Shown: piece after piece, positions 6,311 to 12,820 of the stretch
Numbering within the stretch: the first letter of the stretch is position 1
How the letters are laid out: each line of letters begins with the position of its first letter
Assembly: GCA_033720855.1 (NCBI GenBank)
Contig: JAWWBR010000067.1
Span: 1-18,293 of the forward strand
Origin: SMXQ01 sp033720855
GTDB taxonomy: Bacteria > Pseudomonadota > Alphaproteobacteria > SMXQ01
DNA length: 18,293 bases
Reading direction: 5' to 3'
Made by a program: the position numbers and the translations under genes
Notes under the pieces: generated by a model
What the model saw: the letters and a program-made list of their open reading frames with translations, nothing else
What the model was told of the DNA's origin: nothing
Database searches by the model: none

Positions 6311-7651
6311 TCAGTCGTGACCGACGAACTTTTCGAGCCAATGAATATCGTAATCGCCGTTAACGAATGCTGCATTTTCGCACAAGCGCTCATGCAGCGG
6401 GATGGTCGTTTCGATCCCCTCGATCACGTATTCGTGCAACGCGCGCCTGAGCCGCATCAGTGCTTCATTGCGGGTCTTTCCGTGGACGATCAGCTTGGAG
6501 ACCAGGCTGTCGTAATGGGGCGGCACGACGTAGCCGGAATAGAGCGCGGAATCGACCCGGACCCCGAGGCCGCCCGGAGGGTGATAATCGCCGACGCGAC
6601 CGGGGGCGGGGATGAAGGTGGTGGGCGACTCGGCGTTGATGCGGCATTCGATGGCATGCCCGGTGAACCCGATGTCGCCCTGCTCATAGGACAAGGGCGC
6701 GCCCGTTGCGATCCGGATCTGCTCGCGGACGATGTCGACGCCGGTGATCATTTCCGTGACCGGATGCTCGACTTGCAGCCGGGTGTTCATCTCGATGAAA
6801 TAGAACTCGCCGTCCTCGTGGAGGAATTCCAAGGTGCCGGCGCCGAGGTAGCCGAGTTCGCCGATTGCCGTGGTGACGCGCCGGCCGATCTCCTCGCGCT
6901 GTTCCGCATTGAGGGCCGGAGACGGCGCCTCTTCCAGGAGCTTCTGGTGGCGCCTCTGAAGCGAGCAGTCCCGGTCGCCGAGGTGGATGACGCCGCCATG
7001 GGAATCGGCCAGCACCTGAATCTCGATGTGGCGGGGGCGCGCCAGGTATTTCTCGATATAGACCTCGTCGTTGCCGAAGGCAGCCATCGCCTCGCTGCGG
7101 GCGGTGGAAAACGCGTTGGCGATCTCGTCGTTGTTTTGCGCGACTTTCATGCCGCGGCCGCCGCCGCCGCCGGATGCCTTGACCAGCACCGGATACCCCA
7201 TCTCTTCGGCCACGGCGCGGGCGCTCCTTTCGTCGGAGATGGCGCCGTCGGAGCCCGGCACCACGGGCACCCCGAGGCGCTTCATGGTTTCCTTTGCCGC
7301 GATCTTGTCGCCCATGACTCGGATGTGATCGGCCGAGGGACCGATGAAGATGAAGCCGTGCTCGGCCACCATCTCGGCGAAATCGGCATTTTCCGACAGG
7401 AGTCCATAGCCGGGGTGGATGGCGTCGGCATTGGTGATGGTGGCCGCCGTCAACAGCGCCGCGGTGTTGAGATAGCTCTCGGAGGCCGGCGCCTCGCCGA
7501 GACAGACGCTCTCGTCGGCGAGGCGCACGTGCATGGCATCGGAATCGGCTGTCGAATGCACGGCGACGGTGCTGATGCCCATCTCCTTGCAGGCCCGGTG
7601 CACCCGCAGGGCGATTTCCCCGCGATTGGCGATGAGAATCTTATCGAACAC
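6311..7651 (-). CDS. accC: Biotin carboxylase subunit of acetyl-CoA carboxylase
   Basis: The protein carboxylates the biotin carried on AccB, using ATP and bicarbonate, in the first committed step of fatty acid synthesis. The chosen product is 446 residues, matching the usual size. Features are FDKILIANRGEIALR at the N-terminus, HPGYGLLSENADFAE (79-93), the ATP-grasp glycine loop GGGGGRGMKV (161-170), RDCSLQRRHQKLLEEAP (227-243) and the active-site strand EMNTRLQVEHPVTE (287-300). The frame extends upstream to another GTG at 7684, but GTG 7651 is preferred because the family starts at this point and GGAG stands six bases before it. The start lies 48 bp after the accB stop, supporting one operon. 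Confidence 0.97.
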   Translation of the reverse strand: MFDKILIANRGEIALRVHRACKEMGISTVAVHSTADSDAMHVRLADESVCLGEAPASESYLNTAALLTAATITNADAIHPGYGLLSENADFAEMVAEHGFIFIGPSADHIRVMGDKIAAKETMKRLGVPVVPGSDGAISDERSARAVAEEMGYPVLVKASGGGGGRGMKVAQNNDEIANAFSTARSEAMAAFGNDEVYIEKYLARPRHIEIQVLADSHGGVIHLGDRDCSLQRRHQKLLEEAPSPALNAEQREEIGRRVTTAIGELGYLGAGTLEFLHEDGEFYFIEMNTRLQVEHPVTEMITGVDIVREQIRIATGAPLSYEQGDIGFTGHAIECRINAESPTTFIPAPGRVGDYHPPGGLGVRVDSALYSGYVVPPHYDSLVSKLIVHGKTRNEALMRLRRALHEYVIEGIETTIPLHERLCENAAFVNGDYDIHWLEKFVGHD

Positions 7652-7699
7652 GCTGCGCTCCACCGTGGGCTTGGCGCGTAACACGCCGATGCCGGGCCA

Positions 7700-8155
7700 T
7701 CATTCCAGTATGATCAACACTTCGCCGTATTCCACCGGCGAGGCGTTCTTGGCGAGGATCTGGGCGACCCGACCCGTGCGCGGCGCGCGGATCGGGTTCA
7801 TGGTCTTCATGGCCTCGATCAGGAGCAAGGTCTGGCCCTCTCCGACGGTATCGCCGACCTTGACATAGGGGTCGGCGCCTGGCTCCGGGGCGACGTAGAC
7901 GGTGCCCACCATCGGCGAGGTGACGGCGCCGGGATGGGTGGCGCTGACCTCGGCAGGGGCGGGCGCCTCGCCTTCCGGTTCCGGGGCTGCGGCCGCGGGC
8001 TGCGCCGCGGGGGCGGCGGCAAGCTGACCGACGGCCGCGCGCGACACCCTGACATGCCAACGTCCCTCGCCATATTCCAATTCCGTCAGGCCGTGTTCAT
8101 CGAGCAGCCTGACCAGTTGCTGAATGACCCCTTCGTCGATGGAATGTCTCGCCAT
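7700..8155 (-). CDS. accB: Biotin carboxyl carrier protein of acetyl-CoA carboxylase
   Basis: A 151-residue acyl-carrier-like protein that carries the carboxybiotin between AccC and the carboxyltransferase. The N-terminal part (1-40) is the AccC/dimer interaction region, followed by a flexible Ala/Pro-rich linker (about 45-75) and a biotinyl domain (about 77-151) with the strongly conserved EAMKTMNPI, Lys117 being the biotinylated residue, and a preceding SPMVGTVYVAPEPGA. The ATG at 8155 overlaps the aroQ stop codon (TAATG), which points to translational coupling. The carboxyltransferase genes accA and accD are not in this window, as is usual. Confidence 0.97.
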   Translation of the reverse strand: MARHSIDEGVIQQLVRLLDEHGLTELEYGEGRWHVRVSRAAVGQLAAAPAAQPAAAAPEPEGEAPAPAEVSATHPGAVTSPMVGTVYVAPEPGADPYVKVGDTVGEGQTLLLIEAMKTMNPIRAPRTGRVAQILAKNASPVEYGEVLIILE

Positions 8156-8607
8156 TATTTTTGCGTCCCTGTCTTTATCAATTGCGCCATCGCCTCCAGA
8201 GCGAGAAGGTAGCCGGTGGCACCGAAGCCGGTGATCAGGCCGTTGGCTGCGCCGGAGATGAACGACTCCCGGCGGAACGACTCGCGTTGGAAGATATTGG
8301 ATAGGTGAACCTCGATGATCGGCATGTCGACCATGTTCAGGGCATCGAGGATGGCGATGGATGTGTGAGTATAGGCCCCGGCATTGAGAATGAGACCATC
8401 GAACGCGCCGCGTGCCTGTTGAATCCAATCGACCAATTCCGCCTCGCTGTTGGATTGGCGGAAGTCGATGGCCATGTCGTAGTCTTCTGCCCGCGCGCGC
8501 ACCTTGGTTTCGATATCGGCGAGGGTATCCGTGCCATAGATCTCCACCTCTCGAGTTCCCAACATATTCAGGTTAGGGCCGTTGAGGATCAAGATATTGG
8601 AACTCAT
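8155..8607 (-). CDS. aroQ: Type II 3-dehydroquinate dehydratase
   Basis: A 150-residue cytoplasmic enzyme that converts 3-dehydroquinate to 3-dehydroshikimate in the shikimate pathway. The type II fold is recognised from ILNGPNLNMLGTRE (7-20), the active-site Tyr24 in EIYG, QSNSEAELVDWI, LNAGAYTHTSIA (Asn75), the catalytic His101 in IEVHLSNI and the RESFRRES segment with the active-site arginine. Length matches the family. ATG at 8607 is preceded by an AGGGGG...GAGG purine run. It is the first gene of the aroQ-accB-accC-aat series; linkage of aroQ to accBC is common in alphaproteobacteria. Confidence 0.97.
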   Translation of the reverse strand: MSSNILILNGPNLNMLGTREVEIYGTDTLADIETKVRARAEDYDMAIDFRQSNSEAELVDWIQQARGAFDGLILNAGAYTHTSIAILDALNMVDMPIIEVHLSNIFQRESFRRESFISGAANGLITGFGATGYLLALEAMAQLIKTGTQK

Positions 8608-8669
8608 TGCGCCTCTTTTCCCCCTCGCGGACGGGACACTGGCGTTGCAGCGGCGTCAGGCGGTGGGTG

Positions 8670-8697
8670 TTTATAACACGCGCCGGGGCCCGCGCAA
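8670..8697 (-). promoter_or_regulatory. Candidate promoter of aroQ-accB-accC-aat
   Basis: On the minus strand, TTGCGC (8692-8697) and TATAAA (8670-8675) are separated by 16 bases, a plausible -35/-10 pair of the housekeeping type. The -10 lies 62 bases before the aroQ ATG. It overlaps a small GTGTT-TAT-AACAC inverted repeat, a possible binding site. This is a by-eye match in otherwise very G+C-rich DNA. The rest of the 245-bp divergent spacer (8608-8852) shows no gene; a clear plus-strand promoter for the next gene was not found, though TACAGT near 8813-8818 is a possible -10. Confidence 0.4.
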
Positions 8698-8852
8698 CGC
8701 CGCTATCGCTTCCTGTCCGCGGCCCCGGGTGAAATCCGTGGGCCCGCCGCCAGATAGGCTCGGGGCCAAAGTTTACGGGAATTTAACCAAGAGCGTGTTC
8801 CCTGGCCGCGCGCGTACAGTATCTGCGACACCATCTGCGGAGGTATCGGGTT

Positions 8853-9305
8853 TTGGCTTCCGAGAGCAATCCTCAGGAGCGCCGTTTGGTCCTGCGCCTG
8901 CTGGACTATTGGCGTGGCCTTGCGGCCGAGGGCGAGCTGCCTGCGGCGGCGCTGCTGCGGGCTGCGGACATGGACGACATGTGGCGGGCCTGTTTCACTT
9001 TGCGGCTCGGCGGGTCAGAGCCGGTTTTCGACCATATCGGCGACTGCCATGTCCGTTATCACGGCACCGACCTGACCGGCCGCGGGGTCGCCGAGGCGGG
9101 CGCCAACACCTTGCTGGGGGCTGCCGTGAGCTATCTGGACGAAGTTATGCTGCGCAGGATTCCCATAACCTACGGCGGAACCGTCCCCGGCCCTGACGGG
9201 GAAGAGATTCCCTACCGCAGCATCCTTCTTCCACTTTCCGATGATGGCGAGACCATTAACGCCATTCTCGGTGGCGCCAACTGCCGCCACCCGGTGTTTG
9301 AATAG
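8853..9305 (+). CDS. PAS_5-like domain protein
   Basis: A 150-residue, probably cytoplasmic protein with no membrane segment. LRLLDYWRGLAAEGELPAAA (about 15-34) followed by ADMDDMWRACFTLRL and then FDHIGDCHVRYHGTDLTGRGVAE matches the layout of the PAS_5 group seen in many copies in Rhodospirillales. Later parts are ITYGGTVPGPDGEEIPYRSILLPLSDDGETINAILGG, the typical second half of a PAS fold. There is no output domain, so it may bind a ligand or a partner kinase; this is inference. The start is TTG at 8853, with GGAGG (8839-8843) nine bases upstream; no ATG fits the conserved N-terminus. The next gene begins 29 bp downstream and is probably co-transcribed. Confidence 0.8.
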   Translation: MASESNPQERRLVLRLLDYWRGLAAEGELPAAALLRAADMDDMWRACFTLRLGGSEPVFDHIGDCHVRYHGTDLTGRGVAEAGANTLLGAAVSYLDEVMLRRIPITYGGTVPGPDGEEIPYRSILLPLSDDGETINAILGGANCRHPVFE

Positions 9306-9334
9306 GGCTAGCCAATGGCTGGAGGGCGGTCGCA

Positions 9335-9748
9335 ATGGCCCGGCTGAGGGTCTTCGAAATCCACACCCATAAGGCGGGCGCCTGGAAGATCGATTCGGTT
9401 TACGACGACCGTGAACTGGCGATCAACGAGGCCAAGCGGGTCTACCGTTCAGGCCGCTGGGAATCGGTGCGCGTGGTCGAGGAGACCCTCGATGAGGAAA
9501 CCGGTTTGGGAGGCTCGCGCACCGTTTATCGAGCCCCCACCGAAGCCAGCGCCGAGGCGCCGGACACGGCCGATGCCGGCTCGCGCCAGGAGCAGGCCTT
9601 GGCACGCCGCGCTCGCCGCGCCAAAGCCGCAGGATCCCAACACAAGAAGAAGAGTATGGTCGGGCCGTTCGTCCTCAGGACCGTGTTGCTGGCCCTGATC
9701 CTGGGGGTCGCCCTGGTGCTTCTTTACATCCTCAATACTTCCCTCTAG
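9335..9748 (+). CDS. Small hypothetical protein with C-terminal membrane anchor
   Basis: A 137-residue protein that I cannot assign to a named family. The first 50 residues look like a compact soluble domain (FEIHTHKAGAWKIDSVYDD, then a helix with alternating basic residues and RWESVRVVEET). Residues about 65-88 are an acidic Ala/Thr-rich linker, residues 90-106 are very basic (ARRARRAKAAGSQHKKK) and residues about 111-132 are a membrane segment followed by only a few residues. The domain should therefore face the cytoplasm with the C-terminus anchored in the inner membrane. GGAGGGCGG precedes the ATG. It follows the PAS_5-like gene by 29 bp, so the two may be functionally linked. A promoter-like pair downstream belongs to the next gene. 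Confidence 0.75.
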   Translation: MARLRVFEIHTHKAGAWKIDSVYDDRELAINEAKRVYRSGRWESVRVVEETLDEETGLGGSRTVYRAPTEASAEAPDTADAGSRQEQALARRARRAKAAGSQHKKKSMVGPFVLRTVLLALILGVALVLLYILNTSL

Positions 9749-9822
9749 ATCCGGGCCGAGGCCGCGCGGGGATGTGCCGCCGTCGCCATGGGGCCGCCAT
9801 CCGGTAAGCCCCCGGTGTCAAT

Positions 9823-9852
9823 TTGGCCTTGGCTTTCTCTATCGTTTATACT
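9823..9852 (+). promoter_or_regulatory. Candidate promoter of thiS-thiG fusion gene
   Basis: TTGGCC (9823-9828) and TATACT (9847-9852) are separated by 18 bases, a reasonable housekeeping -35/-10 pair in the only A+T-rich part of the 171-bp spacer between the small membrane protein gene and thiSG. The leader between it and the ATG is about 60 bases, too short for a full thiamine pyrophosphate riboswitch, and the conserved thi-box core is not present. Confidence 0.45.
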
Positions 9853-9919
9853 TATTGGTAAAAGCGGCGCCCCATCCTGAGACCCGGGCGCGCCGGCCCC
9901 GCGAGCATTGGGAGCACCC

Positions 9920-10915
9920 ATGGAGAACCACATCATCGTCAATGGCGAGAAACGGTCCTATTCCGGAAGCGAGAACGTCGAGAGCCTGCTGACGACACTG
10001 GGTATCGATTCCAGAAAGGTGGCGGTCGAGCTTAACCTCGAGATCGTGCCCCGGTCGTCTTACGGCGAGACCCCGCTGCACCCCGGCGACCGCCTGGAGA
10101 TCGTCCATTTCATCGGCGGCGGAGCCGATGACGTCTCCGTCGCCGACCCCGAACCGCTGGAGGTGGCGGGGATCAGCTATCGCTCCCGCCTCCTGGTGGG
10201 CACCGGCAAATACAAGGACTTCGAGGAGACCGCCCGGGCCATCGAGGCGTCCGGCGCAGAGATCGTCACCGTCGCCGTGCGCCGCGTCAACGTGACCGAC
10301 CCGAGCCAGCCCATGCTGGTCGATTTCGTCGACCCCAAGCGCTACACCTACCTGCCCAACACGGCCGGCTGTTTCACCGCCGACGACGCGGTCAGGACCC
10401 TGCGCCTGGCACGGGAGGCCGGGGGCTGGGACCTCGTCAAGCTGGAGGTTCTGGGCGACCAGAAGACGCTTTATCCGAATATGCCGGAAACCGTGTCCGC
10501 CGCCGAAACCCTCGTCAAGGAAGGGTTCAAGGTGATGGTCTATTGTGCCGACGATCCCATTCAGGCGCAGCGGCTGGAGGACATCGGCTGTGTCGCCATC
10601 ATGCCGCTCGCCTCCCCCATCGGTTCCGGTCTCGGCATCCAAAACCCGGTGACCATCCGCATCATCAAGGAGAACGCCTCGGTACCGGTGCTGGTGGACG
10701 CCGGCGTCGGCACCGCATCGGATGCGGCGATCGCCATGGAACTGGGCTGCGACGGGGTGCTGATGAACACCGCCATAGCCGAAGCCAAGGACCCGATCGC
10801 CATGGCCCGGGCGATGAAGCTCGCGATCGAGGCCGGACGCCTCGCCTACCTCGCCGGGCGGATGCCCAAAAAGCGCTACGCGGACCCCTCGTCTCCCCTT
10901 GCGGGACTGATCTGA
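9920..10915 (+). CDS. thiSG: Fused sulfur carrier ThiS / thiazole synthase ThiG
   Basis: A 331-residue fusion for the thiazole branch of thiamine synthesis. Residues 1-68 are a ThiS-type beta-grasp carrier (MENHIIVNGEKRSY, LGIDSRKVAVELNLEIVPRS, GDRLEIVHFIGGG). After a short acidic linker (69-80) comes complete ThiG (about 81-331): SRLLVGTGKYKDF, VTVAVRRVNV, YLPNTAGCFTADDAVR, LVKLEVLGD with Lys174 as the Schiff-base lysine for deoxyxylulose phosphate, MPLASPIGSGLGI, VLVDAGVGTASDAAIAMELGCDGVLMNTA. Separate ThiS needs a free C-terminal Gly-Gly for thiocarboxylate formation; here it is internal (66-68). Such fusions are annotated in other proteobacteria. ATG 9920 is preferred to TTG 9908 because GGAG lies five bases before it. 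No other thi gene is nearby. Confidence 0.95.
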   Translation: MENHIIVNGEKRSYSGSENVESLLTTLGIDSRKVAVELNLEIVPRSSYGETPLHPGDRLEIVHFIGGGADDVSVADPEPLEVAGISYRSRLLVGTGKYKDFEETARAIEASGAEIVTVAVRRVNVTDPSQPMLVDFVDPKRYTYLPNTAGCFTADDAVRTLRLAREAGGWDLVKLEVLGDQKTLYPNMPETVSAAETLVKEGFKVMVYCADDPIQAQRLEDIGCVAIMPLASPIGSGLGIQNPVTIRIIKENASVPVLVDAGVGTASDAAIAMELGCDGVLMNTAIAEAKDPIAMARAMKLAIEAGRLAYLAGRMPKKRYADPSSPLAGLI

Positions 10916-10952
10916 ACCGCCTATTACAAGCGCTCTTTTCTTGGCGCGCCGG

Positions 10953-10966
10953 GGCCGCCGGCGGCC
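10953..10966. repeat. 14-bp G+C palindrome upstream of the decarboxylase gene
   Basis: GGCCGCCGGCGGCC is a perfect palindrome 19 bases before the decarboxylase ATG, within the 70-bp gap after thiSG. With flanking bases it could fold into a strong hairpin over or close to the ribosome-binding region. There is no T-run to make it a normal intrinsic terminator. A second perfect palindrome, GGCGGCGCCGCC (12132-12143), follows the stop codon of the same gene. In DNA of this composition both may arise by chance. Confidence 0.35.
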
Positions 10967-10985
10967 GGCTGGGGGGCGGTTTGGA

Positions 10986-12131
10986 ATGACCGACAGGATC
11001 AAGCGCTATCTCGCCGAAAATCCGGCACCCACGCCGCGCCTGGTGATCGACCTAGAGCGGGTGGCGGCGAATTATCGGCGTCTCGCCCGCGCCCTCCCCG
11101 GGGTTGCGATCTATTACGCCGTCAAGGCCAATCCTGCGCCGCCGATCCTCGAAGCGCTCGCCTGCGAGGGGGCCCATTTCGATGCCGCCAGTATCCACGA
11201 GGTGCGGGCGGCGCTGGCCTACGGTGCGGAGCCCGCGAAGATCTCCTTCGGCAACACCATCAAGAAAGAGGACGACATCGCCGCCGCGCACCGTCTGGGA
11301 GTCGGTCTCTTTGCCTTCGACAGCGAGGCCGAATTGGAGAAGCTCGCCCGCGCGGCGCCGGGGCGGCGGGTCTATTGCCGCTTGCTGATGAACAACGATA
11401 GCGCCGGGTGGCCGACGTCACGCAAGTTCGGCTGCGACTTCGAGATGGCGGCGGACCTTCTCGTCCGGGCGCGACGCCTGGGCCTCGACCCCTATGGCGT
11501 ATCCTTCCATGTCGGCTCGCAGCAAATCGATCTCGAACAATGGGACATTGCCATTGCCCGCGCCAAGCTCTTGTTCACCAACCTGCAGGACGCGGGGATC
11601 AGGCTCGGCATGGTCAACGTTGGCGGCGGCATTCCGGTCGCTTACCGGGACGAGCCCGAGGGTCCGCCCGTCCCCCATTTCGATGACGGATGCCGCGTCA
11701 TCATGGAATCTCTGCGGCGCCACTTCGGAAACCGGCTGCCCCAACTGATCGCCGAGCCCGGCCGGGTGCTGGTCGCCGATGCCGGAATCATCGAAGCCGA
11801 AGTGGTCTTGATCTCGCACAAGGGCTACGGCGACGACCGCCGCTGGGTCTACCTCGATATCGGCAAGTTCGGCGGCCTTGCGGAGACCATGGATGAATGC
11901 ATCCGCTACCAGATAGAGACCGACCGCGACGGCGGTGCCACCGGGCCGGTGGTGGTGGCGGGCCCAACCTGTGACGAGACCGATGTGCTTTACGATCGGG
12001 CGGGGTACGAATTGCCGCTCGACCTTGCGGTCGGCGATCGCGTTCGCATCCTCTCCACCGGCGCCTACACGTCGAGTTATTGCTCGGTCGGCTTCAACGG
12101 CTTCCCGCCCCTGGAGGAACAGTTCGTCTAG
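10986..12131 (+). CDS. Fold type III PLP-dependent decarboxylase (ornithine/lysine decarboxylase-like)
   Basis: A 381-residue cytoplasmic enzyme of the alanine-racemase-like decarboxylase family, probably making putrescine (or cadaverine) by decarboxylating ornithine (or lysine). Key features are the PLP lysine Lys47 in YYAVKANPAP, HFDAASIHEV, KISFGNTIKK, SRKFGCD, His175 in SFHVGSQ, the phosphate-binding glycine loop NVGGGIPV (211-218), AEPGRVLVADAG (256-267) and GPTCDETDVLY with Cys329-Asp330. The Cys-Asp pair is the ornithine decarboxylase form; diaminopimelate decarboxylase normally has Cys-Glu. LDIGKFGGLAETMDECI matches the bifunctional alphaproteobacterial group. ATG 10986 fits the family N-terminus; the in-frame extension to 10941 is basic, low-complexity and disregarded. 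Lys versus Orn preference cannot be read from the sequence. Confidence 0.9.
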   Translation: MTDRIKRYLAENPAPTPRLVIDLERVAANYRRLARALPGVAIYYAVKANPAPPILEALACEGAHFDAASIHEVRAALAYGAEPAKISFGNTIKKEDDIAAAHRLGVGLFAFDSEAELEKLARAAPGRRVYCRLLMNNDSAGWPTSRKFGCDFEMAADLLVRARRLGLDPYGVSFHVGSQQIDLEQWDIAIARAKLLFTNLQDAGIRLGMVNVGGGIPVAYRDEPEGPPVPHFDDGCRVIMESLRRHFGNRLPQLIAEPGRVLVADAGIIEAEVVLISHKGYGDDRRWVYLDIGKFGGLAETMDECIRYQIETDRDGGATGPVVVAGPTCDETDVLYDRAGYELPLDLAVGDRVRILSTGAYTSSYCSVGFNGFPPLEEQFV

Positions 12132-12170
12132 GGCGGCGCCGCCGCGGGGCAGGAGAAAAAGGGGGATACC

Positions 12171-12815
12171 ATGCGTCTTTTTGACTATTTCCGGTCATCG
12201 GCCAGCTTTCGCGTCCGCATCGGCCTCAACCTGAAGGGGATAGAGCCCGAGCGTCGGCCGGTTCATCTGCTGAAGGATGGCGGCGAACAATTCTCATCGG
12301 CGTTCACCTCCATCAATCCGCAGCAACTGGTGCCGGTTCTGGTCGACGGGGATCATGTGCTGATCCAATCGATGGCGATCCTCGAATACCTCGACGAAAC
12401 GCACCCCGAGCCTCCGTTCCTGCCCGCCGAGCCGGCCGCCCGGGCACGGGTCAGGGCGCTCGCCCAGGTGATCGCCTGCGACCTCCATCCCCTCAACAAT
12501 CTTCGGGTGCTGAAATACCTGAAGGATGAGCTGGGGCGCTCCGAAGACGAACGCAACGTCTGGTACCGGCACTGGGTGGCGAAAGGTCTCGGCGCTTTCG
12601 AATCCCTTGTTTCCGGAAATCCGGCAACCGGCCGCTTCTGTCACGGCGACGTCCCGGGGCTAGCCGACATCGCCTTGGTGCCCCAGATCTTCAACGCCAA
12701 GAGGTTCGACTGTCCGCTCGGCGATTATCCCGCGACCATGGCGATTTTCGAAAACTGTATGGCCGTGCCCGCTTTCGATGCGGCCCAACCGGAACGCCAG
12801 CCGGACGCGGGCTAG
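12171..12815 (+). CDS. maiA: Maleylacetoacetate isomerase / zeta-class glutathione S-transferase
   Basis: A 214-residue cytoplasmic protein. In tyrosine breakdown the enzyme isomerises maleylacetoacetate to fumarylacetoacetate with glutathione as cofactor. The thioredoxin-like half has the zeta signature at residues 9-15 (SSASFRV, with Ala at the position of the human Cys, as in many bacterial forms), NPQQLVPVLVDGD and the glutathione-binding QSMAILEYLDE. The helical half has DLHPLNNLRVLKYL, RHWVAKGLGAFE, GDVPGLADIALVPQIFNAKRF. AGGAG and GGGGG lie shortly before the ATG. No homogentisate dioxygenase or fumarylacetoacetase gene is nearby, so an alternative glutathione-dependent isomerisation or dehalogenation is possible. 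It runs 39 bp after the decarboxylase gene and ends 5 bp from the convergent protease gene. Confidence 0.9.
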   Translation: MRLFDYFRSSASFRVRIGLNLKGIEPERRPVHLLKDGGEQFSSAFTSINPQQLVPVLVDGDHVLIQSMAILEYLDETHPEPPFLPAEPAARARVRALAQVIACDLHPLNNLRVLKYLKDELGRSEDERNVWYRHWVAKGLGAFESLVSGNPATGRFCHGDVPGLADIALVPQIFNAKRFDCPLGDYPATMAIFENCMAVPAFDAAQPERQPDAG

Positions 12816-12820
12816 GGCCT

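Noticed and set aside
6266..7681. Open frame of 471 codons on the plus strand opposite accC
   Set aside because: Antisense to an unmistakable biotin carboxylase gene; composition is that of a shadow frame (many Asp, His, Gly and Val) with no known domain.
9865..9900. Possible TPP riboswitch before thiSG, because of a CTGAGA string
   Set aside because: Only this short string matches; the second conserved helix with CTGAT and the usual GGTAAT-like loop are missing and the leader is too short.
9839..11002. Open frame of 387 codons on the minus strand opposite thiSG
   Set aside because: Antisense to a clear thiS-thiG fusion, with His/Asp/Gly-rich shadow composition and no recognisable motif.
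12195..12215. Loss of catalytic Cys in the zeta-class GST signature (Ala11)
   Set aside because: Many bacterial maleylacetoacetate isomerases have Ala at this place, so it is not an anomaly.
12816..12820. Bidirectional terminator between maiA and the M48 gene
   Set aside because: The convergent genes are 5 bp apart and no hairpin with a T-run is visible on either strand around their stops.
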